A stretch of 64,000 nt of DNA from Tetracentron sinense. Its lineage: Eukaryota > Streptophyta > Magnoliopsida > Trochodendrales > Trochodendraceae. Position numbers and translations under genes: made by a program. Position 1 is the stretch's first letter. Each line of letters begins with the position of its first letter. The notes under the pieces are model-generated. The model saw only the letters and a program-made list of their open reading frames with translations. It did no database searches and was not told the origin of the DNA. The stretch spans positions 12,052,047-12,116,046 of the forward strand of contig CM026570.1 of NCBI GenBank assembly GCA_015143295.1. The letters are read 5' to 3'. Below are positions 20,584 through 31,793 of this stretch, one piece after another.

Positions 20584-22900
20584 GAGGAGCCTTTCTGGCT
20601 TCACCAGATACAATCCAAGGCCTTTCATTAGTGGTAGAGAGAATAAGTTTTTAATAGGAAACGGCCTCACCTCCACACTCATATACATGCTTATCAAGAA
20701 TTCACATGTAACCATTGTTTGGTTCCAATTCTTACATCCAGAATCAATTGTAGTGTAGTTGATGGTTTTATAGAAATAAATGGTCAATAAGCGCATTGTC
20801 ATGAATAATCATGTTTTGTTTGCCCTGGACAGAAGCCATATCTAAAAATAATATTCCATGGCAAAGAATCTCATTTGGTTCCCGAATACCTAATCAACCT
20901 GAATACCTTTCCATCTCCGCACTCATATTAGAAGAAATCCCATAAAAGTAAGAGAATTAATGCTCTATAAAACAAACCTGATTTTCACTATTCATCTATC
21001 CAATTAAGATAAAAAAAAATGATTTTTACCCATAATGATGATTACAAAGCCCATTTGATTGCATACATGCACAGAGGAGCATAAGTTGTCACTAACTAGA
21101 CTAAAAATGTTGCAGAAGCATCAAATGCGAGAAGAAAGAAATACTTAAACAAATCCATACATCAGAGACCTTCAAAGAAAGAAAGTAGTTTAAGATTTCC
21201 CATCACTTTCTTCATTTCGTGCATCAAATGAAGAAGAGCACATAGAAAGGAATGTGAGGAAGAGAGATGTATTGACTGAGAATGGTACGTGCACAAAGGA
21301 GAGGAAGAGAAGATGGATAATGAAGGATGGCATCCCCACCAAGCCCGAGTTAAGGGCAGACTCCAATTGATATACACCAGTTGTTTCATGTTTGGCATGA
21401 GCTCGAAATGAGATTCGGCTGAGCCCGATATGAGTTTGGTCCTGTCAGGCTTACGCTAACTTGTTTAAAGAACAAAAGAAAATGTTTAGGCCAACTCAGG
21501 CTTACCACATGCTTAGGAAATTTTTAGTGGGCTGGGTTCAGGCCCAATGGCTTGGGCTTAGTTTGGGATCGGATTTGGTTTGGGTTGGCTTAGGGGGTGA
21601 GGGGCCAGACTTCACCCAAAAAGACCTTGGCCTAGCCTAGGAGCAGAGCGAGGATTTTATTGTATGGGGGCACACAATTGTTGATGGAAAGTGCGTCATG
21701 TTGGTGAATTTGTGGAGAATGATTATTTGGGTACAAAATAGTTTGGGTCGGGTCTGGAGGATGGGAGTTCCAGGGATTGCCTCGGAATTGTTTTGACAAC
21801 TAAATTTGTAGGTAATTTCTGCCACTTACATTTCCTATAGGTATTATTTCTCATTGTTTGTAGGGTAGCTATCCCGTGACCTATGGTTATGCCCTATTAA
21901 TAATTAAATAATATTGTTTAAAAAATATTTTTTATTTTTAAAGTTTAGGGGCCCTTGCCAAACAGCTATGCCCTATTAAATAATATAGTATATATTTAAA
22001 AGTTTAGGAGGTAGCTGCCCTCTTGTCCCATAACTATGCCGCACTAAATAATTCGATAACATAGTATAAACGATTTTTTTCATAAGTTCAAAGGGGCAAC
22101 TGCCCCATGCTAAACTATAAAATTCTTATTTTTTTCAAAAGTTCAAGGGGGCACCTACTCCCCATGCCCCATGCTATGCCCCGATTTTTTTTTACTACTC
22201 AAAAGTTGGGGGGGCTTATGAGAGCTATTACTGAACTCAGTAAGAGACTAGCTCAACTCATAGCTGGTCTGCCCTTACTCCATTCATTTCAGGAATGTCG
22301 GGCAGTAAAACAAAAGGAAGATTCTCTTTTGTTGTTACAGTTGTTTTTTCTCTTTAGCTCAAGCTCAGCTACTACTGCAAAACGACCTGAAAGACCTTTA
22401 AACGGACTTTTAAGCAGGTTTCTGAAAGTTACTTTGCTTGTTTTCTCGTTTTCATATTTCTGTAGGTGATGACAGAAAGCCGATGTGGTTCCTCATTCTT
22501 TCTTAAGTGCTCAAAACCTCTTTAAAATCCCTTGGCTCAATAAGGTGGAGTGGAAGGAGGGGCCCCTCCCAACCAAGAGGGGACCAAGTAGAACGGTCCC
22601 CGTTTAGTTCGTGCAGTTCTCCCCGGGGGGGGATGCAAATACCCATGGCCCAGCCCAACCCAGGTTGATAGCACTACTATCCATATCCGATTTGTATCCA
22701 AATTCGTTTACTCAGATAATTATTCGAATAGGTATCCGATGGAGTGAATTCAAATAATAATTTTACTATCCGTTTATAATCAGATACAAATTTAGATATT
22801 GATATATCTGATTTGATCGATTTGACAAATATCCAGCCGATTATATACTTTATTTTTATATATAAATAGGGGAAAGATTCTTTTCATGAATGTGTGTTCT
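20584..22900. other. intergenic, degraded repeats
   Basis: No supported gene. Around 21,420-21,600 is GGGCTTGGGC-type sequence resembling hAT MITE arms. At 21,870-22,210 the words CTATGCCCTATTAA and GGGGCAACTGCCC recur, suggesting an old element, and related words appear at about 37,030-37,120 and 49,850-49,930. The 120-codon frame at 22,107-22,469 has no recognisable domain. Confidence 0.45.
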
Positions 22901-23130
22901 GTCCAATGGATGTGCATGCCTCCCCGACTCACCACGTGTCCCTTTTGACTCCCTTTAATTGTGGTTAAGACTCCCTTTAATTGTGGTTAAGATTCATTGA
23001 ACCTTAGGGTTAATTAATCTAACCTTGATTTTTAGGGGGAAAAATAACCCTTGAGCTAGTGAATAACCCTTGAGCTAGTGAATATTAACAACAATTAAAG
23101 AGATTAAAAGGGGGACGTGATTAACTATTA
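22900..23130. repeat. Copy of the CACGTG/TTAACC fold-back repeat family
   Basis: It contains CACGTGTCCCTTTTGA, then AATTGTGGTTAAGA twice in a short tandem duplication, then AACCTTAGGGTTAATT. The same words in the same order occur near 25,400-25,950, 27,230-27,450, 27,760-27,900, 29,770-30,205, 38,400-38,560 and 51,190-51,360. Confidence 0.6.
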
Positions 23131-23895
23131 ATAATATTTTATAGATGGAGAATCATGTCTCATATAACTAATATATTATAAGTTTACATGACTAAAATAA
23201 CCTTATTTAAATATGTACGTTTTATATAATTTAAGAAATTAAATTGTTATTTTTATATATTATAGATGAAGATAAAATATTAATTTACTATTTTTAAATA
23301 AAAATCATATTTTTAGCATATTTTTTTTCAAAGTAAGCAAATAATTTGGGTGTTATCCAAATTCAAATATTTTAATCGGAGTCAGATACAAATATAATGT
23401 TTCACTATCCATCATATATTTATTCGAATTTGGATAGTTGGATATGTAATCGAATACAAACATAGATATGCCACTATCAGCTCTCAATTTGCTTTGTAAT
23501 TGATAGCTCTACCCAGTGGCATGCGTCACCTATCCCAAAAGATACAAGATTTCAATCAACCGATAAGAATGCTAATCTAATTCATGTAATCAAGTCCAAC
23601 AGTCTGTAGGCTCTCTATAGAATATAAAAGATAATGATCCTCAAATAACTATTGCTAGTATCTGACAAGGGTGAAGAAGTGAGCAATTGAGTTGGAGCTA
23701 CTCCTATTGCCAAACATTGGAACTACACTAAGGTTGTTTTTTTACAAGAGAATTTCTAAATTGAGTAATCAACAATCTAGAACAATCTAGAAGATGACGG
23801 TTTTCAATTAGTTTCTTCAAAGAGAAATGAGAAGAAGAAAAAGAACAAAGCAACTAACAATACATCAACTATTGATTCTTTCCAAGAATGGCTAA

Positions 23896-24139
23896 GGTGG
23901 CATTTGGATTGGATTTTTTTTGCCGAAAATGAATTTTGATAAAATTGATTGTGTAGAAATTCATAATCAAATAATCATTTTTTCAAATAATAGTGTTCGG
24001 AGAATGCGAAGTTGAGAGACTCACCTACTTATTCTCCGAACACTGTTATTTGAAAAAATTATTATTAACCATTAATTTCTATACAATCAATTTTACCATA
24101 ATTGATTTTTGGCCAAAAAAATCCAATCCAAACACCCCA
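23896..24139. mobile_element. PIF/Harbinger-type MITE
   Basis: 244 bp with inverted ends GGTGGCATTTGGATTGGATT and AATCCAATCCAAACACCCCA, between TAA triplets (23,893-23,895 and 24,140-24,142). The 3-bp TAA duplication and TTTGG-containing ends fit Tourist-like MITEs. Inner arms also pair (ATTGATTGTGTAGAAATT against AATTTCTATACAATCAAT). Confidence 0.8.
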
Positions 24140-24264
24140 TAAAGAAGGAGGTTAGAAAACTTAATCGATTTAATGAGTAGTTTTGTAGTGTCGCAATTTA
24201 AGGGTAAGATTTGATGTCCTCTTTGATGTAATTGGCTTTTAATAAATAGACAGGGTTCTTGCCA

Positions 24265-24266
<2 letters not shown>

Positions 24267-24303
<37 letters not shown>
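24267..24303. repeat. (TA)n microsatellite
   Basis: A TA run of about 37 bp just outside the Harbinger-type MITE. Confidence 0.9.
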
Positions 24304-24309
<6 letters not shown>

Positions 24310-24724
24310 ATGCCAAAGTATATACAAGCCAATCCAGGTCTATTCTATCACTCAATACACACTCATAATAAAATTTGAAATTAGTTAGTAGAGGGCCAAA
24401 CAATAATAAATAGTGCAGTATGCCTTTCCGTCTCTTGTCTGAAAAAATTGGCATAGGTGTTGCATGTACTTAGACTTTGCTAGCAGCTACGTACATGGAG
24501 TCTGCATGAGAGATAAGAGTTATCCCAAGTGTCGGCCCCTTCTCTATATCAGAGTCTCCAACGTTGCAGGACTTGGAGATGTATGGTTTTCAACAAAAGA
24601 TGTCTAAGTGTATCCAAAACCTTTTAAGATTTTGAGTACTTAGTTTGATGAAAGGCGTAGATACTGACTGAGGCTTGAAATATTCTTTGTACTTATCTTT
24701 TTGTTTTCGATAACATACCCATAA

Positions 24725-25168
24725 GAGCATTACTAAATAATTTTTTGGTTATTTTGGTGAGCCAAAACACTAAAAGGATTTTAAAATGAGTCCCAACAGC
24801 CTTAACAAAATAAAGAAATTGGTTTGGTGAGTTTGGTGAGTCTACAGTACTCACCAAGTTTGGTGAGTACTATACACTCACCAAAGTTAAATCTTTCTCA
24901 CCCTTGGGCCCACACAAATAATACAATAAGGTTTCTCTCTCTCCCTTTCTTTTTTGTGGTCTCACACAAATAATAAAATAATATTTTTCTCTCCCATCCT
25001 TTTTCGTTTTCCCGCACAAATGATAAAATATTGTTTCTCCCTCCTCTTTTTTTGGTTAAAATGGTGAGGCAGTTGGAAGTGTTTTAAAAAAGTGGCTCAC
25101 CAAAATCACTTTTTGTGAGTTTTGGCTATTTTGGTGAGTGAAATTTGATGAAGCTGCTAGGAATGCTC
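24725..25168. mobile_element. Second MITE with TAA target duplication
   Basis: 444 bp. GAGCATTACTA at the left matches the complement of TAGGAATGCTC at the right, with TAA at 24,722-24,724 and 25,169-25,171. The interior repeats TTTTGGTGAG and CTCACCAAA words on both strands. It probably belongs to PIF/Harbinger by duplication size. It splits unit 0. Confidence 0.7.
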
Positions 25169-25399
25169 TAACACAAAGCCCACCCACCCACACGCCCCCA
25201 AGCCACAAGGCTAGTGCACACACACAACCCTTACAAAAACAGAGAGTGTGGTGGGGCTAAATGAGCCCACCCACACACACCTGCACACATTTTATTGGGT
25301 GGTTCCATTACTAGAAAGGTCAGCATTAGTACTCAGGGGAGACCTTTGTCGGCTTATGTAAAACAGATTTGCAAATTAACTCATAATTTGTCAACAGTT

Positions 25400-25950
25400 G
25401 GAGAAAGAACATCAATCCTTAGACACTCGGTTATAACTGTTTAAAATGTTATTATGCCCTTAAGATATTTTGTAATCTCACAAAACCTCTTTAATTGAAC
25501 TATGTTTAAAAAGTTTTAACTCATATTGTTAATTTAAAAAAAATATATTATAAAAATTAAGGTTAGATGCTTTAACCCTAAGGGTTAGTGAATCTTAACT
25601 ATAGTTAAAGGGTGTTAAAAGAGGACACCCCTTTAACTATCCTTGAACTATGGTTAACAAGTTTTAACCCTTGTGATTAATTAATATTTTTTTCTAAAAA
25701 TCAAGGTTAGATGCTTTAACCTTAAGGGTTAGTGAATTTTAACCACAGTTAAAAGGAGACACTCTTTTAACTATCCTTGAATTATGGTTGATAAGTTTTA
25801 ATCCTTTTGGTTAATTTTTCTTCTTCAAAAAACCAAGGTTAGATGCTTTAAACTAAAGGGTTAGTTAATTTGAACCACAGTAAAAGGAAGTTAAAAGAGG
25901 ACACTCTTTAATTGTCTTTAAACTATGGTTAACAAGTTTTAACCGCTATT
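25400..25950. repeat. Array of CACGTG/TTAACC-family repeat arms
   Basis: Three or four imperfect repeats of about 125 bp, each with TTAGATGCTTTAACC, AAGGGTTAGTGAAT, AACCACAGTTAAAGG, a GACAC-type word and AACTATGGTTAA. It looks like tandem growth of one arm of the fold-back family. No gene. Confidence 0.6.
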
Positions 25951-26204
25951 GTTAATTTTGTTTTTGTAAAATCTAAACTTACAAGACGTATCTGCTCAAT
26001 ATGCTTCTCCAGTATTGATACCAACACTAAGCTAGAATGCTTCAAATGGTTAAAAAAATCATTGATGAAGCTATAGGCCAGTTTTAAGAGCAAAAATTTG
26101 GCCATCAAATGGTTAAAAATCATTGGGTCATTCTCATTCCTGATTGACGAAATCTCCTTGCCAGAACCCATTAAGTGGTGGGTTCCCACCTTTTACTTTT
26201 TCCG

Positions 26205-26560
26205 GTCCTCTGCAGGGGCGGAGCCAAAAATTTTTGAAATCCCTTCCTTGATTACTACTATATAGTGGGACCATAAAAATTTTAAATTTGATTTATATAG
26301 CGCCCCCCCGCCCCCCTCTCAAAACCAAATTTGTAGTCATGAATGAAGAGAAGTAAAAACCAATGTTTGTGTCCCTTTCCGGTCCTCTCAAAAGTTTACA
26401 AATTTTTTAATGTATAAAATACAAATTAAAAAATATAGTTAATTTTATTTATATAATGGCTATATTTCCAAAAAAAAATTCTCACGGGCTACACCCCTGA
26501 ACCCCCACTCCATAATATTTCATGTAAACTTGATCCTTTTCAGAAATTAATGAATTTTAT
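26205..26560. repeat. Fragment of a repeat with a GGGGCGGAGCCA end
   Basis: GCAGGGGCGGAGCCAAAAAT at 26,212 resembles a common end of plant hAT-like elements. A matching opposite end is not seen, so it is probably truncated. Otherwise AT-rich and non-coding. Confidence 0.35.
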
Positions 26561-26786
26561 CACTCCACCCCCCGAACTCTTTATAATACCAAAATTGTGT
26601 CTTGAGTACTAACCCATTGTCAAAGTAGCACGCATCTAGTTATTGCTCTAAACGCCACTTTTGTTTTTTCAATGGGAGGCAAAGTCTACTAAATTTATAC
26701 AGCACAAATCCTTAGAGGTGGTAGTCCCATTACATCATTTCCAAGCAAAACATTAAGATCATCGGAGACATGTGAAAGTCTTCAAG

Positions 26787-27025
26787 TTAAGGGGAAGAGA
26801 TAGACCATGATTTCAAGGCAATCCACCTAGCCAATGTGAGACCATGACAGATAACCCATAATTCAGCCATGGTCATAGAACAAATGTCAATAATATTATA
26901 GGCAAAACCTTTCAACCACTTGCCAGAGTCATCTCTAAGCAGGCCTCCTCCACTGAGTAGGTCCGGTTTACCATAGAGCATCCATCCGTGTCCAGCTTAA
27001 CCCACCCAAAAGGAGGAGATCCAAC
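26787..27025 (-). pseudogene. LINE RNase H domain fragment
   Basis: Minus-strand translation reads KLDTDG at about 27,010, then in a shifted frame GGGLLRDDSGKWLKGF and MAELWVICHGLTLAR. This is the RNase H-like domain found at the C-terminus of plant LINE ORF2 proteins and related host reading frames, with the catalytic-type D of DTDG and E of AELW. About 75 residues remain, with one frameshift near 26,975. No reverse transcriptase is adjacent, so it is a relic. Confidence 0.75.
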
Positions 27026-27229
27026 TAATAAAGAGTTGAAGATTGGGCTTTTTCATAGAATCTAGTTATTTCTCTAAACGCCACTTTGTGTATTACTCAT
27101 ACACACTCGCTTTCTCATCAATAAAAAAAGATTTGAAATTCTCTCTGTCTGTAACCGGACTCAAGGAGTATAAAAGCTTTTTTCCTCTGGTTAACAACTT
27201 TAATTTAGAGTTAATATTATTTTTTTTTT

Positions 27230-27960
27230 AAAAAAACCAAAATTAGATGGTTGAATCCCTAAGGGTTAGTGAATCTCAATCAAAGTTAAAGGGTATTAAA
27301 AGAAACACATATTGACCCATGGGACGTGGTTATAACAGTAGATAATTTCAACTTAGGGGTGTCCAGTTTCGCCCCTCAGGTCGTCATGTGTCCCTTTTGA
27401 CACCCCTTAATTGTGATTAAGATTCACCCATGCCTAAGGTTCACCCACCTATCCTTGGTTTGTAGAAAAAAAAAATGTAAATTGCAAAAATCTCCCTCTC
27501 GTTTATGAAATTAAATTAACCTCCCTTGGAAGTTTAGTAAAATTGTAGAAATTTCTCCTCCTGTTTTTGAAATTACATTGCCCTTTCCTAAGGTTTGGTG
27601 AAATTGCATAAACTTCTATTGTTTATGAAAATACACTGCCCTCGTGTCTATATAGTTGTGGATCCCTTCTATTAGTATTTCGTTATTGAAATAGATGAAT
27701 TTTGATTGAGCAGTGATTAGAGGACCCCACGATCGGCTATATAGTGGACCGTCGTGCCTACGTGTCTCTTGTAACTGTGATTAAGCTTTAAATAGAGATT
27801 AATATTTTTTTTTCCCAAAAATCAAAGTTGGATGGATGAACCCTAGGGGTGAGTGGATCTCAATCACAATTAGTGGGTGTTAACAGGGGTTATGGACCAA
27901 TGAGAACCAACATTTTGCTACATAGCGGAATGTATTAAGTATTTTTCATTTTGATTTTAC
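27230..27960. repeat. CACGTG/TTAACC-family copies before unit 1
   Basis: Two fold-back family pieces (27,230-27,450 and 27,760-27,900) flank AT-rich sequence with three approximate repeats of a GCCCTC/GAAATTACATTG-type word. No gene. Confidence 0.45.
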
Positions 27961-28331
27961 TGGACCAATAATATTGCAGTACGTCTTTACGTGTCTCTTG
28001 TGTGAAAAAATTGGCATAGATCTTGCATGTGCTTAGACTTTGCTAGCTGCTACCGCGTTGAGCAAACAACGTGAAATCTGCATGAGAGTCATGTTATCTG
28101 AAATGTCAGTCCCATTCCATATGAGAGTCTCCAACGTTGCAGGACTTGGGGATGTAAGGTTTTTCCACAAAGGGAAGAACCCAGGGAAGAATACAGAGGA
28201 TATGTTTCCTCCACTAAGTGTATCCAAAACTTAACTTTTGAGTACTTAGATTTCATAAAATTCGATGAAAGGCATAGGTCCCTGATTGAAACATTAAATG
28301 TTCTTCATACTTATCTGTGGTTAGTCCTCTA

Positions 28332-31032
28332 CTAATGGAGACCCCGTGCGATACACGGGTTAAGAAGACAAAATAGTAATTTGAGATAACAAAATAGAAA
28401 ATAATCAAATTAACATCATGTATCTAAATAATGCTATCAGTATTATAATCAATGAAAGATCCAACAACAATCGGATGATACAAATTAAGGAGGTTAAACA
28501 CAATATTAATTGTAAGAATAAATTAAGGTACTAATAAAATTAAAGTTTCATTCACCTCCTAAGTTCACTCATTTATCCTTGATTAAAAAAATTCATAAGG
28601 GTTAACAAAATTTAACCACGGTTCATGGTAATTGAAGTAGCTTTGACACGAATCATTCCCAAGCAAAAGCTTCAGCTCATAAGATCATCAAAAAAGAAAA
28701 TAAGAAACAAAGGAGAGAGAGAGAAGCTTCATCTCATAAGATCATCAAAAAAGAAAATAAGACACAAAGGAGAGAGAGAGAGAGAGATTTTCCATGAATG
28801 AGGTTTTCAAAATTCTGGCATCAGATACAAACCACCCCCTTTTATTTTTTTTTGGTAATAAGATACAAACCACCCTAAAGACCAAAATAGATTGCAAACT
28901 AAAGTACTTATCAATCACCAGAAATCAAAACCTAACATTGAGGAGAACATATATAAAAGTGAAATAAAAATTTGTCATACCAGTGAGGAAAAATACCATT
29001 AACCGTAAAAGAACTGATTTTTCTCAAAAACAATAGTAGAAAACAGCAGAAAAAGGTGAAAAAATTATGAATATGCAAATCTGAATAAAAAGGAAAATAA
29101 ATCAAAATCATGTGCATAAGTAAAATAATATTACAGAAATTAACAAAAATACATAAGAAGGTGGCCTTTGCGTAGTTGTCCGTATCGGGAGATGTGCATT
29201 ACAGAGACAAAGAAAAACAGGCCTTGACCATTTTTGTAAGGGAGATTATTATATGTATCACATAGCTACAAAATAAAAATGCTGCTAACTGTTGAAAGGT
29301 ACTGACGTATGATGTGTAGTTTGAAACCCACACGCTCCTTAAGTATGATAGGTCGCGATGCACAGAATCGAGCCAAGAATCATCCAACAACGTGTTGGAA
29401 GACAGCTTTGAAGCATATTCCAGACATTTGGAATTTAGGGCGGCAGCAAATAAATACTGTTACTCCGTCCTAAAAAAATAGGTTTAACATCGTACTTATT
29501 AACGAAATTGCCATAATTTCACCTAAATATGTTCAGGGCACAAAGGTATTACTGTTATTTTCCTAAAACAAAAGCCTTTAATAGTAAAAGTACTTATTAA
29601 TCAATTAAAACTGATCAAAGCTTATGAACAAAACCACAATAATGCCACTTTGGTATCAATTAGGCAAGGCAATTAGGTGACCGCCTTTATCAGGTCAGTG
29701 GCATTAACGTAATTATAAGGTAAGTAATATTGAATTCGAAAACTATCTACTAAACGAAAAAAGGATAGTGGTTAAGGGGTGTCAAAGGAGACACGTGGTG
29801 ACCTCTAGGGGTGATAACTGGATTTGCCAAATCCGGTTATCACCCTAGATGATTTGGCTCCTTTTTGGCACCTATTCCTCTCCAGTTGTAACCGGTTTTG
29901 CCAAAACTGGTTACACCCCCTGAGGTGGCCACATGTCCCTTTTGAGACCTCTTAACTATGGTTAAGATTCCCTAAGGTTCACCCACCTATCTTGGTTTCT
30001 TTTTTTAATATAGAAAAAATTTGTTAACCATGGTTAAAATTTACCAACTCCTAGGGTTAATTTATTTTATACATTTTTTCTAAAAACCAAATATAGTTGG
30101 GTGAACCCTAGGGGTAGGTGAATCTTAATCACAGTTAAGAGGCGTCAAGAGGGACATTTGGTGACCACAGGGGAGTAACCGGTTTTGTCAAAAACCGGTT
30201 ACAACAGGAGAAGATCACCAGTTTTATTTTTTTTTTAATGCAGAAGAGAACAAAGGAAAGGAAGAAAATGGAGCTGTTCCACCCACCCTATTTTCTCTAA
30301 AGTCTAATCAAGGTCGGTAATGCAATGATGGATTTTAGTTGGTATTCCTCCAATTTCTTTGTTTAAATCAGAGAAAAATGAAAGATAGAGAACGGCAAAA
30401 AAGCACATAGAAAATAGAGAGAAAAAAAATGAAAGACAAAGATCAGCAAAAAAGCACACAGAAAATAGAGAGAGAGTGATGGTGAGAGTGAGTGGGACTG
30501 GCCTGTGAAGCCGATGAAGGATGTGAAGCCGATGAAGGAGATGGTTGTCCAATGATTAACCCGAGATCGATGGTTATTGCCACTGTCCTAGACGAGCGAG
30601 TGGGAAGCCACACGATCCTCTAGTGCTGGAAAGTGGTAAAACCCTTGAAAGAGACGATTGAGAGAGTGGTAAAACCCTTGGAAGAGACGATTGAGAGAGG
30701 AAAGACTGAAGAGAGATGGATGAAGAGAGAGAAGAGATATGGATGCTTGCAGAGAGGAGTGTAACTCTTTATGGTATAGATTGAACGGTAACTTCCTTGG
30801 AAGAGGAAGAAACCTGTGTTGGAAATAGGGATGTCTATTTCCCATGTTTGGAAGATGAACCCAAGTAGGGAGATGAAACGTTCTCTCTAATAGTCCCAAA
30901 TAACGTTCTCTGTAATAAATAAATAAATAAATAAGAGAGGAAGTCTTTGGTGATGGAGAATCAAAAACACAAATTGCAGCACAAATAAGGGTGCCAACAT
31001 GGCACCCTAATTTCTTTAGTATATGGAATAGA
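28332..31032 (-). mobile_element. Non-autonomous Helitron in unit 1
   Basis: 2,701 bp, absent from the same place in units 2 (39,058) and 3 (51,738). On the minus strand it begins TCTATTCCATATACTA and ends with a hairpin (CCCGTGTATCGCACGGGG) followed by TCTCCATTAG. It lies between host A and T with no target duplication, the Helitron pattern; removing it gives AGTCCTC-TA-TTCAGC against CA or GA in the sister units. The final four bases are TTAG rather than the usual CTRR form. No Rep/helicase is encoded. The interior has several local tandem duplications (28,667-28,788, 30,365-30,475, 30,620-30,700) and a nested fold-back repeat at 29,770-30,205. Confidence 0.82.
29770..30205. mobile_element. 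Fold-back element of the CACGTG/TTAACC family
   Basis: The most complete copy. Arms contain ACACGTGGTGACC, TTAACTATGGTTAAGATT and GGTGAATCTTAATCACAG in inverted relation. Three near-palindromes based on AACCGGTTTTGNCAAAACCGGTT (at about 29,835-29,850, 29,892-29,918 and 30,176-30,202) lie at its ends and within it. No coding capacity; nested in the Helitron. Superfamily not assigned. Confidence 0.55.
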
Positions 31033-31136
31033 TTCAGCATTTAGGGAAATTATTGGGAAGTCTCAATACTAGAAAGGTCAGCACTCTAGAGGAAAACATC
31101 TACTTATCTGAAGGTTAAAATCATTCCTATCAAAAT

Positions 31137-31142
31137 GGTCAA
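31137..31142 (-). promoter_or_regulatory. W-box (TTGACC) upstream of gene B1
   Basis: TTGACC on the minus strand, conserved in units 2 (39,161-39,166) and 3 (51,842-51,847) about 275 bp before the ATG. W-boxes bind WRKY factors, which would suit a stress-induced phytocytokine; that link is inference. Confidence 0.45.
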
Positions 31143-31362
31143 CAAACGCTTCTCGTGGGTCCAGTCACCCAGCGGTCCAGATTGATGTAATATCTTAAGT
31201 AAGGTAGAACTTGAACTATCCCATAACGTTTGGTCATTAATATAGAGACCGCGTCATTTTATCATAAGAGGAGACCTTGGTCGGCCATTGCCGTGCTACT
31301 AGTCATCCTTACCCACCTCACTGGTCCATAGATATGAAGAAACGAAGGCTAGAAAAAACTCC

Positions 31363-31370
31363 TATAAATA
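31363..31370 (+). promoter_or_regulatory. TATA box of gene B1
   Basis: TATAAATA, 52 bp before the ATG, identical in position in unit 2 (39,388-39,395) and unit 3 (52,071-52,078). Confidence 0.75.
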
Positions 31371-31414
31371 TCCTGTAACCCTTTCCTTTAGTCTAAGCAT
31401 CTCATCTCTCCAAA

Positions 31415-31663
31415 ATGGCAATGAACTTTTACAGAGGAAATGGCCACAAGATGGTACAAATGGTTGCTTTTGTTTTCCTGATTCTAAGTTTCAGTCCTCT
31501 TTCAATGGCAAGGGTCTTACAAGGAGTGAGGCCGTCGATGAAGAATGGAGTAGGTTTAGTATCACTCGATAAAACTCTGGTGCCGCCTTCCGGGCCTTCG
31601 CCCTGCACACATATCCCCGGCAATGGTGGTAGTGGTGGTCGATGTCCACCAAAACGTCGGTGA
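31415..31663 (+). CDS. CTNIP/SCREW-like secreted signalling peptide precursor B1
   Basis: An 82-residue single-exon precursor. After a short polar start, residues 13-32 form the hydrophobic signal segment ending PLSMA, with a cut expected before R33. The propeptide (33-54) is followed by the core VPPSGPSPCTHIPGNGG (residues 56-72) and a second cysteine at 77 (CX12C), with a very short basic end CPPKRR. The PPSGPSPC-T-x-IPG-C layout is what I recognise as the CTNIP/SCREW phytocytokine family (ligands of HSL3/NUT). The TATA box is 52 bp upstream. It differs from B2 at Q36E, L51I, L55P, S73G, G75R and R82G, making B1 the most divergent of the three. The overlapping minus-strand frame is a shadow. 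Family by motif; function inferred. Confidence 0.85.
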   Translation: MAMNFYRGNGHKMVQMVAFVFLILSFSPLSMARVLQGVRPSMKNGVGLVSLDKTLVPPSGPSPCTHIPGNGGSGGRCPPKRR

Positions 31664-31793
31664 ACTTCGTCAGCCATGGCCAGCTTTCGGGATACAAGTT
31701 AATGGAAATAAGATGTAAATTAAACAAAAATATTTCTTTTTAGTTTCATTGTTATCTAGTACTATGGTCGGGCTAATGGATGTCATTGTATTA

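Larger units (their letters stand above)
23460..25365. repeat. Decayed fourth unit of the tandem array (unit 0)
   Basis: Patches match the array units: about 23,510-23,560 with 37,900-37,960, 24,300-24,620 with 37,980-38,030 and 38,650-38,830, 24,640-24,715 with 28,262-28,320, and 25,310-25,355 with the promoter region of the CTNIP-like genes (TACTAGAAAGGTCAGCA, then GGAGACC-TTGGTCGG-like bases). After about 25,365 the similarity ends and no peptide coding sequence follows. Two MITEs are inserted in it. Confidence 0.65.

Noticed and set aside
22107-22469. 120-codon frame
   Set aside because: Low-complexity Leu/Ser/Phe-rich translation in degraded repeat DNA, with no domain and no conserved copy.
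30588-31040. 150-codon minus-strand frame in the unit 1 Helitron
   Set aside because: Made of local tandem duplications and low-complexity sequence, and extends across the Helitron end; no domain seen.
31429-31677. Minus-strand 82-codon frames opposite the group B peptide genes (also 39,454-39,702 and 52,137-52,385)
   Set aside because: They are mirror frames of the Gly/Pro/Ser-rich plus-strand genes, have no signal peptide or domain, and the promoter, TATA box and start context all support the plus strand.
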